DNA from: Mesobacillus subterraneus | GTDB lineage: Bacteria > Bacillota > Bacilli > Bacillales > Cytobacillaceae | Assembly: GCF_020524355.2 (NCBI RefSeq) | Contig: NZ_CP129019.1 | Location: 62,001 to 126,000, forward strand | Direction of reading: 5' to 3' | Length of the DNA stretch: 64,000 bases | In this document: positions 1 to 7,521 of the stretch, piece by piece | How positions within the stretch are numbered: the stretch's first letter is position 1 | Layout: each line of letters begins with the position of its first letter | The notes under the pieces: model-generated | The model's input: only the letters and a program-made list of their open reading frames with translations | The model's database searches: none | Told to the model about the DNA's origin: nothing | Translations under genes and position numbers: made by a program

Positions 1-1
1 G

Positions 2-1956
2 GAACCTGAGGAACAGGAAGACCAGGAAGAGTCTGGAGCGCAGGAAAACTTGGTGGAATCTGAGGAACAGGAAGACTTGGAGGAACCTGAGAAACAGGAG
101 GGCCAGGAAGAGTCAGAAGAGCAGGAAGACTTGGAGGAGCCTGAAGAACAGGAAGGCCAGGAAGAGTCAGAAGACCAGGAAGACCTGGAGGAACCTGAAG
201 AACAGGAAAGCCAGGAGGAGCCTGAAAAACAGGAAGACCTGGAGGGACCTGAAGAACAGGAAAGCCAGGAGGAGCCTGAAGAGCAAGAAGACTTGGATGA
301 ACTTGAGGAACAGGAGGGCCAGGAAGAGTCAGAAGAGCAGGAAGACTTGGAGGAGCCTGAAGAACAGGAAGGCCAGGAAGAGTCAGAAGAGCAGGAAGAC
401 TTGGAGAAACCTGAAGAACAGGAAGGCCAGGAAGAGTCAGAAGAGCAGGAAGACTTGGAGAAACCTGAAGAACAGGAAGGCCAGGAAGAGTCAGAAGAGC
501 AGGAAGACTTGGAGAAACCTGAAGAACAGGAAGGCCAGGAAGAGTCAGAAGAGCAGGAAGACTTGGAGGAACCTGAGAAACAGGAGGGCCAGGAAGAGTC
601 AGAAGAGCAGGAAGACTTGGAGGAACCTGAGAAACAGGAAGGCCAGGAAGAGTCAGAAGAGCAGGAAGACTTGGAGAAACCTGAAGAACAGGAAGCAGCC
701 AGGAAGAGTCAGAAGAGCAGGAAGACTTGGAGGAGCCTGAAGAACAGGAAGTCCAGGAAGAGTCAGAAGAGCAGGAAGACTTGGAGGAGCCTGAAGTACA
801 GGAAGGCCAGGAAGAGTCAGAAGAGCAGGAAGACTTGGAGGAACCTGAGGAACAGGAGGGCCAGGAAGAGTCAGAAGAGCAGGAAGACCTGGAGGAGCCT
901 GAAGAACAGGAAGGTCAGGAAGAGTCAGAAGAGCAAGAGGACTTGGAGGGACCTGAGGAACAGGAAGGCCAGGAAGAGTCTGGAGAGCAGGAAGACTTGA
1001 AGGAACCTGAAGAACAGGAGGGCCAGGAAGAGTCAGAAGAGCAGGAAGACTTGGAGGAACCTGAAGAACAGGAGGGCCAGGAAGAGTCAGAAGAGCAGGA
1101 AGACTTGGAGGAACCTGAAGAACAGGAGGGCCAGGAAGAGTCAGAAGAGCAGAAAGACTTGGAGGAACCTGAAGAGCAGGAAGGCCAGGAAGAGTCAGAA
1201 GAGCAAGAGGACTTGGAGGAACCTGAGGAACAGGAAGGCCAGGAAGAGTCTGGAGAGCAGGAAGACTTGGAGGAACCTGAGGAACAGGAAGGCCAGGAAG
1301 AGTCAGAAGAGCAGGAAGACTTGGAGGATCCTGAAGAACAGGAAGAGCAGGAAGACTTGGAGGAGCCTGAAGAACAGGAAGGTCAGGAAGGGTCAGAAGA
1401 GCAAGAGGACTTGGAGGAACCTGAGGAACAGGAAGGCCAGGAAGAGTCTGGAGAGCAGGAAGACTTGAAGGAACCTGAAGAACAGGAGGGCCAGGAAGAG
1501 TCAGAAGAGCAGGAAGACTTGGAGGAACCTGAGGAACAGGAAGGCCAGGAAGAGTCTGGAGAGCAGGAAGACTTGGAGGAACCCGAGGAACAGGAGGGCC
1601 AGGAAGAGTCAGAAGAGCAGGAAGACTTGGAGGAACCTGAAGAGCAGGAAGGTCAGGAAGAGTCAGAAGAGCAAGAGGACTTGGAGGAACCTGAGGAACA
1701 GGAAGGCCAGGAAGAGTCAGAAGAGCAAGAGGACTTGGAAAAACCTGAGGAACAGGAAGGCCGGGAAGAGTCTGGAGAGCAGGAAGACTTGGAGGAACCT
1801 GAAGAGCAGGAAAGCCAGGAGGAGCCTGAAGAACAGGAAGACCTGGAGGAACCTGAAGAACAGGAAAGCCAGGAGGAGCCTGAAAAACAGGAAGAGTCTG
1901 AAGAGCAAGAAGACTTGGAGGAACCAGAAGATCAGGAAGGCCAGGAAGAGCCTCAA
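2..1956 (+). repeat. 54-bp coding tandem repeats
   Basis: The unit is 18 codons (54 bp), repeated with small substitutions and occasional shortened units (for example near 1340 and 1890). Copies are nearly identical at DNA level, so the region can recombine and is easily mis-assembled. Confidence 0.9.
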
Positions 1957-2215
1957 GAGCAAGAACGACCGGAACCAGAGCAAGAAGAGCCTGAGGCTGA
2001 GCAGGAACGACCGGAACCAGAGCAAGAAGAGCCTGAGGCTGAGCAGGAACGACCGGAACCAGAGCAAGAAGAGCCTGAGGCTGAGCAGGAACGACCGGAA
2101 CCAGAGCAAGAAGAGCCTGAAGCTGAGCAGGAACGACCGGAACCAGAGCAAGAAGAGCCTGAGGCTGAGCAGGAACGACCGGAACCGGAGCAAGAAGAAC
2201 CTGAGGCTGAGGAGG
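1957..2215 (+). repeat. 42-bp coding tandem repeats, six copies
   Basis: Six near-perfect 42-bp units encode the 14-residue period with Arg-Pro-Glu-Pro. This is the only place in the protein with a regular basic residue. Confidence 0.9.
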
Positions 2216-2366
2216 AAGAGCCAGAACCAGAACCAGATCAAGATAATGAGTCGGAGAATGAAACTCATGAAATGGTATCAGAGGAAGATGAACATGAAGG
2301 AATGTAAGAAGATTATTTACCTATCGATTTATAACTCTTTAATACGTTCTGCTTAAAAAATATAAA

Positions 2367-2404
2367 TACCCAGCCTATAAAACTATCAAGGCTGGGTGTT
2401 TTTT
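2367..2404 (+). terminator. Rho-independent terminator of the Glu-rich gene
   Basis: An inverted repeat (ACCCAGCC / GGCTGGGT) with a 12-13 base loop is followed by GTTTTTT, about 60 bases after the stop codon. Confidence 0.85.
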
Positions 2405-2824
2405 CTGTGTGCGGAAACCTGTTTATTGTGTCTGAAAACATAGCACGAGGTCCTTACTTTTTCATATCATCATCCTTGCCTAGTAATAATGTAACTTTAA
2501 AAAGGAGTATGGGTATCGTATTCGGTGAGTAAACAGGAAAATTAAACTATTTTTTTGGATTTTTGACATAAAAGTAAGTATTCGCAGGCTAGCGAATTGG
2601 CGAATGAAAGGTTAATGGAATATGAATTAACAAAAAAGTTCTAGAACCCTTCCGAGAATATTGTTAAATTACTCCTTTACTAAAATAACAAACCTTACAC
2701 TTTTGGGAATTTCCACACTTTATTTGGAGCAAATATCTGATAAGGCCCATTCGCATTATCTTAAGCCTTCAACCAGGATGGAGTTCAGCTTTTTGGTCCA
2801 ATATTGTGTTCTATGCCTGCAACC
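2405..2824. other. Intergenic region, no supported gene
   Basis: AT-rich spacer between convergent genes. It holds a short plus-strand reading frame (2661-2882) that overlaps the next gene and has no ribosome-binding site, and a 7-codon frame behind an AAAAAGGAG at about 2499. I do not support either as a gene. Confidence 0.6.
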
Positions 2825-3289
2825 CTACCGTTTTGTCCGGTCGCTGACAATACTCTTTAATGTCTGGAGGATTACTGGATAGTCTTTCGTGGAAATGATG
2901 TAATAAGTGGGAATATAAATGCTGTCACCGCCAATTAAATTTAAGACGTATGCGGGGGTCTTTATTCCTAGGTACCCCGTTGGTATATTGTTTTCTTTTT
3001 CAACATTCTTAATGAAGTTCAATTTGACTGATTGATCCCTGACTGTGAGGGTTTCCTTGTTGTAGCTGAACATCTGCTTATTTCTGATTAGAAGGATATT
3101 GAGCATGATAGCCATTCTGCCAAAATATATAATGCCCAAGATACCTGCAGTAAAAGAAATTACCTTCCTGATAGTGGGAGCATCCATAAATATACTTGCC
3201 AGGATCAAGGAAGCACCAGTTATGATAAAGATTGCGCAAATGAGTAATCGTCCAATAATGGTTGTAGTACGATAATTTACTATTTTCAT
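2825..3289 (-). CDS. Small membrane protein with two N-terminal TM segments
   Basis: This 154-residue protein has two hydrophobic segments (about residues 12-32 and 42-68). A soluble C-terminal part follows, with alternating beta-strand-like stretches (FSYNKETLTV, YVLNLIGGDSIYIP), resembling the PH-like tails of Bacillus STM3941/DUF5381-type proteins. That family link is a weak impression. An AAGGTGG ribosome-binding site lies a few bases before the ATG at 3289. It is the last gene of the minus-strand group 4994-2825, with a 66-base gap to its neighbour. Function unknown. Confidence 0.6.
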   Translation of the reverse strand: MKIVNYRTTTIIGRLLICAIFIITGASLILASIFMDAPTIRKVISFTAGILGIIYFGRMAIMLNILLIRNKQMFSYNKETLTVRDQSVKLNFIKNVEKENNIPTGYLGIKTPAYVLNLIGGDSIYIPTYYIISTKDYPVILQTLKSIVSDRTKR

Positions 3290-3355
3290 ATTTCCACCTT
3301 ATAGTTTAATCCGACTTTAAAAGATTTTACTTGTTGTTACTCGAGAAAGAGTTGT

Positions 3356-4039
3356 TTACAATAATTTCTGCCATTCTACTTTATGAAGGGTTCTTATGGT
3401 AATATTTTTCTCCCTCTCGCGCTCTTCTTCCTTAATCGCCCAAATTCGTTCTTTCCCAACAAGCAGCATTACAACCTTGAGAAAGTGGGGGAGTCCTTCA
3501 TCTTCAGTCCGAAAGAGAGAAGAGTTAACGATGTTACCGTTCTCTTCATGAAAATCATTCGCGAATTGATCAGCTGCCAGCCAAAAATTGATTTTTTCCT
3601 TTAACTGAATCGAGCGAATGAATTCTTCAAAATGCTTTTCTTTAACTGTAAATTGCATCGAATCCCAGTTGTTGAATTGTGGCTGAAAAAAAGCAGTCAC
3701 TTCCTCTCTTAGTTCATCTAACTCCAATACACATAAAACACGAACAACTTGATTGGAGACTAAATGAAATATGAATCCATTTCTGCTGCTAGGAGTAGTA
3801 AGAACGAACTGGCCATTTTCATTTTCATTATATGCCTGGAACATATTATTGGATGTTGCCAGGTCGTGTAACAACTCACTAAAACCCTCTGTAAATGCAA
3901 GTGGATCGTGTAATCGAAGAATATAATCATCGCCGTTATCAATCGGGCATAAATAAAGTGCCCCCGGTACAATACCGGGGGCACTTATTAGCTGCAAAGG
4001 TGCTTTTTTAAACTGTCCGTAAACGAAGGCACAGTGCAC
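3356..4039 (-). CDS. Uncharacterised 227-residue soluble protein, GTG start
   Basis: I do not recognise this protein. It has no signal peptide or long hydrophobic segment, looks like a mixed alpha/beta cytoplasmic protein, and ends with a charged stretch (EEEREREKN). The likely start is GTG at 4039, seven bases after AGAGGT. The upstream LCP gene ends 19 bases earlier, which suggests co-transcription. Against this, a very strong hairpin (3956-3986) with a U-rich tail sits inside the first 30 codons. If it is the LCP terminator, the true start would lie further in, for example near the Met at residue 67. Confidence 0.55.
   Translation of the reverse strand: MHCAFVYGQFKKAPLQLISAPGIVPGALYLCPIDNGDDYILRLHDPLAFTEGFSELLHDLATSNNMFQAYNENENGQFVLTTPSSRNGFIFHLVSNQVVRVLCVLELDELREEVTAFFQPQFNNWDSMQFTVKEKHFEEFIRSIQLKEKINFWLAADQFANDFHEENGNIVNSSLFRTEDEGLPHFLKVVMLLVGKERIWAIKEEEREREKNITIRTLHKVEWQKLL
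3956..3986 (-). terminator. 14-bp perfect hairpin with U-rich tail inside an ORF
   Basis: The arms AAGTGCCCCCGGTA and its exact complement flank a 3-base loop. On the minus strand the hairpin is followed by TTTATTTATG. This is the form of an intrinsic terminator or attenuator, located about 75 bases after the LCP stop codon. Confidence 0.55.
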
Positions 4040-4058
4040 ATTCGTTACCTCTTTTTTT

Positions 4059-4994
4059 TTATTTAAGCTTCAAGTGGCTTTTTAGTTCATCTTGAACTCT
4101 TTGTTTTTCACTTTCTGGAACCATTAAGTAATAAATTTTGTTTATTTTGGTTCCAGACCCCTTAATTTCCATTTGTTCAATATTTTTGCCTGCATCTTTA
4201 TAATTCTTTTGAATGTCTACCATCTCATCAAAAGTGAGGTTGGTTTTGACATTATTACCTAGAGCTGCAAAGATCTCATCAAACTTCGTTAATGAAGAGA
4301 AGCTGGCACCTTTTTTAATAACACCTTGGATAATTTGACGTTGTCTTGTCTGCCTTCCGAAGTCGCCTCTCGGGTCTTCATAACGCATTCTGGAATATTT
4401 CAAGGCTTTTTCGCCATTAAGGACTAATTCGCCTTTTGTGAAATGGACACCTTCATAAGTGAAATCTAGTGTATTGTTGACCGTAACCCCTCCGACAGCA
4501 TCTACAATTTCCTTAAAGCTCTCCATATTGATTTGCATATAGTAATCGATAGGGATATCAAGGAAGTTTTCTACTGTATCCATTGACATTTCTACCCCGC
4601 CAAACGCGTAGGCATGATTGATTTTATCATCGAAGCCTTTTCCTACGATTTCTGTTCTAGTATCGCGTGGGATACTTAGCATTTTGGTTGAGTTTTCTTC
4701 AGGATTTACTGTTAAAACAATCATTGTATCTGAGCGGCCACGGTCACCAGATCGCTCATCGACCCCAAGCATCAGAACTGAAAAAGGTTCTTTCTTCTCC
4801 AGTGTGATTTCTTCAACCCTTTTCTCCGATTTCTCACGCTTTATCGGCTGGTGCATGGTATCTACTGCTTTCGTTAGTGAAGAATAGACATTATAAGCGT
4901 ATGCTCCTACTCCTGCAATTAATAATAGAAAAATGACTCCAACGACTCGGAGCCATGTTCGCTTCTTCTTTCCTGTATGTTTTTCGGCTCTCAT
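4059..4994 (-). CDS. LytR-CpsA-Psr (LCP) family cell-wall polymer ligase
   Basis: LCP enzymes transfer undecaprenyl-linked anionic polymers to peptidoglycan outside the membrane. The product (311 residues) has a basic N-terminus, one TM segment (about residues 15-37) and the LCP core: the VLMLGVDERSGDRGRSDTMI strand region, SIPRDTR, the KINHAYAFGG stretch, and YSRMRYEDPRGDFGRQTRQR with the conserved Arg/Asp residues that bind the pyrophosphate lipid. I place the start at ATG 4994, because TGGAGGTC lies six bases before it; the eight codons upstream have no such site. It may act on the polysaccharide encoded at 21-38 kb, but this is inference from proximity. A second LCP gene lies at 43565-44578. 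Confidence 0.9.
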   Translation of the reverse strand: MRAEKHTGKKKRTWLRVVGVIFLLLIAGVGAYAYNVYSSLTKAVDTMHQPIKREKSEKRVEEITLEKKEPFSVLMLGVDERSGDRGRSDTMIVLTVNPEENSTKMLSIPRDTRTEIVGKGFDDKINHAYAFGGVEMSMDTVENFLDIPIDYYMQINMESFKEIVDAVGGVTVNNTLDFTYEGVHFTKGELVLNGEKALKYSRMRYEDPRGDFGRQTRQRQIIQGVIKKGASFSSLTKFDEIFAALGNNVKTNLTFDEMVDIQKNYKDAGKNIEQMEIKGSGTKINKIYYLMVPESEKQRVQDELKSHLKLK

Positions 4995-5090
4995 GAATTG
5001 ACCTCCATAGTATGACAAAATAGCATGACATCTGACATCTAGAATACCAAAAAAGCAAGAATTTGAATATCCTTTTTTTTGAAATAAAAA

Positions 5091-5117
5091 GCAGCATCCA
5101 ACAATCTTGGATGCTGT
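5091..5117 (-). terminator. Terminator for a short minus-strand transcript
   Basis: An 11-bp stem (GCAGCATCCAA and its complement) has a 5-base loop. Reading the minus strand it is followed by a T-rich tail. It lies 25 bases after the stop of the 36-residue ORF at 5143-5253. Confidence 0.7.
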
Positions 5118-5142
5118 CTAGATTAGTACGCGATATATCAAA

Positions 5143-5253
5143 TTACAAAAATATAAACAATAACTTAATCCAACCTAAAAATGAAATCCAAAGCGGTATG
5201 CTTAATGAGAATGCCCATGAGAAACCTATTGCAAAATTACCTTCATGTTCCAT
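5143..5253 (-). CDS. Putative 36-residue hydrophobic peptide
   Basis: The frame encodes MEHEGNFAIG followed by about 25 mostly hydrophobic residues (two short stretches split by PLW and GW), as in small single-span or hairpin membrane peptides. A GGGATGTGATGG sequence just before the ATG could serve as a weak ribosome-binding site. Support comes from the well-formed terminator directly downstream and from its place after the 45-residue membrane gene on the same strand. I recognise no family. Codon evidence is thin at this length. Confidence 0.4.
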   Translation of the reverse strand: MEHEGNFAIGFSWAFSLSIPLWISFLGWIKLLFIFL

Positions 5254-5332
5254 ACCATCACATCCCGTGACTTTTAATAAAAATATACCCGCTTTTCTGA
5301 AAATATATTCCTGGAATAATTGTACATAGGGA

Positions 5333-5362
5333 AAGATCCCAACTTGTTAATGTTGGGATCTT
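5333..5362 (-). terminator. Hairpin downstream of the 45-residue gene
   Basis: An 11-bp perfect stem AAGATCCCAAC / GTTGGGATCTT with an 8-base loop starts 19 bases after the stop codon at 5381. The T tail is short in either direction, so termination may be partial. Confidence 0.6.
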
Positions 5363-5380
5363 ATTATATCTCATGGTCTC

Positions 5381-5518
5381 TTAAATCTGATTGGCAAGTA
5401 AAGTTACAAGTGCACTAATCAGTACGGTGGAGAGAAGGATGGATGTATATAATATGTATTTGTTCCGTTCCTTTTTCCGTTGTTTTTCTTCCGGCGTAAG
5501 CCACTGATAGTTAGACAT
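5381..5518 (-). CDS. 45-residue single-span membrane protein behind a c-di-GMP riboswitch
   Basis: The protein starts MSNYQWLTPEEKQRKKERNK and continues into one TM segment of about 22 residues (YILYTSILLSTVLISALVTLLA), ending in NQI. The charged N-terminus followed by a single span suggests N-in topology. An AAAGGAG ribosome-binding site lies 10 bases before the ATG at 5518. The cyclic-di-GMP-I aptamer ends only a few bases upstream of that site, so expression is probably set by c-di-GMP. I know no family name. A role in motility, surface attachment or matrix would fit the usual c-di-GMP regulon, but that is inference. Confidence 0.75.
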   Translation of the reverse strand: MSNYQWLTPEEKQRKKERNKYILYTSILLSTVLISALVTLLANQI

Positions 5519-5542
5519 CAAATGTAGTCTCCTTTATCTTTG

Positions 5543-5618
5543 ATGGCAGCTGGCTGGCTTCGCCTTATGACGGAGGCCCCTCTAGCTTTGCGTCACTCTT
5601 TTTCAAGAGTTTTGCCTT
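5543..5618 (-). ncRNA. Cyclic-di-GMP-I (GEMM-I) riboswitch
   Basis: On the minus strand the order of conserved elements is GGCAAAAC, the stem-loop ACTCTT-GAAA-AAGAGT with a GNRA tetraloop, the hallmark GACGCAAAGC, a GGGGCC segment, and GCCAGCCAGCTGCC closing against GGCA. This is the GEMM-I layout. A TATACT (-10-like, plus-strand 5623-5628) lies just upstream. The aptamer ends directly before the ribosome-binding site of the 45-residue gene with no clear terminator between them, so control may be at translation or by mutually exclusive pairing with that site. Confidence 0.85.
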
Positions 5619-5780
5619 CTAAAGTATAACTTTATGAAACTTGTGAAAAAATAGGTATTTTGTCACATTTTGTCGCTTGATTGTAATAGACTTAATAATT
5701 TTTTAATTATCGCTGATTAATTTTTGACCTTCCTGATCATCGATTTATCTGGGAAGCCTTCCCAACTAATAGGTAATACC

Positions 5781-5800
5781 TTACTATAGACATATAGTAA
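5781..5800. promoter_or_regulatory. Operator-like palindrome before the C39-peptidase operon
   Basis: A perfect 8-bp inverted repeat TTACTATA-GACA-TATAGTAA lies 20 bases before the ATG at 5820 and about 10 before the ribosome-binding site. Its position in the leader suggests a repressor operator or an mRNA hairpin. No T-run follows, so it is not a terminator. Confidence 0.45.
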
Positions 5801-5819
5801 AAAGTATTAGGAGGGAATC

Positions 5820-7481
5820 ATGTATAGGAAATCATATTTTGTATTTTTGCTAGTTTTTATTGCTATATTTTCTATGCCTGGAGTTCAGTCGAGTGCTGAG
5901 GGAATTGCTCCATTCCAGGTTACCGAAGTAACGGAAACAACGGTTAGCGGTACTGCAGTTGAAAAAGGGCGGATCCAGGTTATAGCCAATGGAAAGACCA
6001 TCGGAAAGGGATATGTCTTAAATCATTCTTATTCTATAAAACTTTCTGAAAGACTGAAGGCTTCAGAACTGAGAGTGAAGTTTTTTGGAAAGACAAAGAT
6101 AACAGAAGTAATTGTGGATTATAATCCGGTCATTAAAGTGAACCCCGTAAATGACAGTTTGAAAATTTTGTCGGGGATTGCTGAAAAAGGCGTGAAGCTT
6201 TCGGCATATACAGGTGCTACTGCCCTGGAGTTAGGTAAATATAATGGAACTACCGGAGAGTTTGAGTTCAAGCCTTCCAACCTTTTACAAGCTGGTTCTT
6301 TAGTTACTGTCATCTCAGAGAGAAATGGAGTCAAGAGCTCCAGCGAAGTCCTTGTAAAGAAGGCACTTCTGCCGCAAACTCCTATTTTAAACCCAATCTC
6401 TAACCTGAATACAGTAATCACTGGACAAGCAGACTATGGGAGTACATTATATGTCCAGGTCAATGGCCAGCAGATGTATTCCAGTTCAATAAATGAAACT
6501 GGCACCTTCAAAGTTTTGCTGAATGGCAGCACCCCTCTTAAAGCTGGTACAAAGTTGACAGCTTATGTGGTTGATGGGGCTGGCAGGAAAAGCGGGACTG
6601 CTGCTGTGACGGTTGAGGATAAGATCACGCCGCCGGCACCTAAGCTGAATGGTGTTACTGATAAGTCTTTTTCTATTAAAGGAAAATCGATTCCTGGGAC
6701 ACTGATCTACGTGAACAGGAATTCTAAATATTACAAAACAGTCAGAGCCAACTCATATGGCGACTTTTCTGTTCCGGTCCCATTACATAAAAGCGGTACC
6801 GTGTTCCAGGTGTATACATACGATCAAAACAAAAATAAAAGTCCCGAAAGCAAGGTCGTAGTTGCATCTGCAGCAAGGGCCAGTTCAAAACAACTTTACG
6901 CTCCGATTGTCAGGCAGATGCCAGAACTGAACAGAGGGTGTGAGGTCACATCGTTAAGCATGATGCTTGGCTCGGCAGGAATCAGCTCGAACAAGATGAC
7001 TCTTGCCTTACAGGTGAAGAAGGATCCGACTCCATATCGGAAAATTGGTTTGAATATTTATTTCGGCAATCCAAACTATGGTTTCGTAGGGGATATGTAT
7101 TCCTTTAGTAAGCCTGGCTTCGGTGTATTCAACGGGCCAATTGAGGAACTGGCCAATCAATATATGCCTAATAGAGTTGTAAATTTAACGGGTCAGTCAT
7201 TTGATGAGGTGCTCAACTATGTATCAGCAGGGCATCCTGTCTGGGTTATCACGACAAGCTGGTTCAAGCCGGTGCCGGACCAGTACTGGCAGACATGGCA
7301 TACTCCTCAGGGGCAAATCCGCATCACGATGAAGGAGCATTCGGTCCTGATTACCGGATATGATGCCAAGTACGTTTACTTTAATGACCCGCTTGATGGA
7401 AAGAAGAATAAAGCCGTTCCACTTAGTCAATTTATCGGCGGCTGGAAACAATACGGCAGCCAGGCAATTAGCTATTATTGA
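5820..7481 (+). CDS. Secreted Ig-like/C39-family cysteine peptidase
   Basis: The 553-residue product has a signal peptide (about residues 1-27, ending near SSAEG). Four or so Ig-like beta domains follow (about 30-350; Gly-rich strands such as ITGQADYGSTLYVQVNG and SIKGKSIPGTLIYVNRN). The C-terminal peptidase_C39_2-like domain spans about 357-553. Its papain-like residues are visible: Cys374 in NRGCEVTSLSMML, His507 in MKEHSVLITGYD, and Asn522/Asp523 in YFNDPLDG. It resembles B. subtilis YvpB. The substrate is unknown; as an exported enzyme it may process surface proteins. The start has AGGAGGG seven bases upstream. The LRR gene follows after 40 bases, suggesting co-transcription. Unlike its neighbours it has no CWB2 repeats. 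Confidence 0.85.
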   Translation: MYRKSYFVFLLVFIAIFSMPGVQSSAEGIAPFQVTEVTETTVSGTAVEKGRIQVIANGKTIGKGYVLNHSYSIKLSERLKASELRVKFFGKTKITEVIVDYNPVIKVNPVNDSLKILSGIAEKGVKLSAYTGATALELGKYNGTTGEFEFKPSNLLQAGSLVTVISERNGVKSSSEVLVKKALLPQTPILNPISNLNTVITGQADYGSTLYVQVNGQQMYSSSINETGTFKVLLNGSTPLKAGTKLTAYVVDGAGRKSGTAAVTVEDKITPPAPKLNGVTDKSFSIKGKSIPGTLIYVNRNSKYYKTVRANSYGDFSVPVPLHKSGTVFQVYTYDQNKNKSPESKVVVASAARASSKQLYAPIVRQMPELNRGCEVTSLSMMLGSAGISSNKMTLALQVKKDPTPYRKIGLNIYFGNPNYGFVGDMYSFSKPGFGVFNGPIEELANQYMPNRVVNLTGQSFDEVLNYVSAGHPVWVITTSWFKPVPDQYWQTWHTPQGQIRITMKEHSVLITGYDAKYVYFNDPLDGKKNKAVPLSQFIGGWKQYGSQAISYY

Positions 7482-7521
7482 TGGTTCTTTATCTATCTAA
7501 CTAACTAATACGGGAGGAATT

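Larger units (their letters stand above)
1..2307 (+). pseudogene. Glu/Gln-rich tandem-repeat protein, 5' truncated by window edge, frame disrupted near 694
   Basis: The reading frame is open from the window edge, so the true start lies upstream. The product is almost only Glu, Gln, Pro, Ser, Asp, Leu and Gly. It consists of more than 30 copies of an 18-residue unit of the type QEDLEEPEEQEGQEESEE, then six copies of a 14-residue unit (ERPEPEQEEPEAEQ type), and a unique acidic tail ending at 2307. Around 694 one unit carries two extra bases, which moves the coding frame; the same repeat continues in the new frame from about 700, so this is one gene. No signal peptide, membrane segment or sorting motif is visible in the part present. 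The function is unknown; an extended, highly charged surface or spore-coat protein is a guess. The leucine-rich reading on the opposite strand is a mirror of the repeats. Confidence 0.7.

Noticed and set aside
297..740. Lys/Arg/Ser-rich frame overlapping the repeat gene
   Set aside because: It is the shifted reading of the same 54-bp repeat; it ends where the true frame shifts.
2..2215. CRISPR-like tandem repeats
   Set aside because: The units are contiguous coding repeats without spacers.
1717..2268. Minus-strand 183-residue Leu/Phe/Arg-rich frame
   Set aside because: It is the complement of the Glu-rich repeats; it has no start site and its hydrophobic pattern follows directly from GAG/GAA codons.
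2661..2882. Plus-strand 73-residue frame
   Set aside because: No ribosome-binding site and overlaps the end of the minus-strand membrane-protein gene.
5063..5329. Plus-strand 88-residue frame
   Set aside because: No ribosome-binding site, crosses a terminator, and lies opposite the small minus-strand gene with better support.
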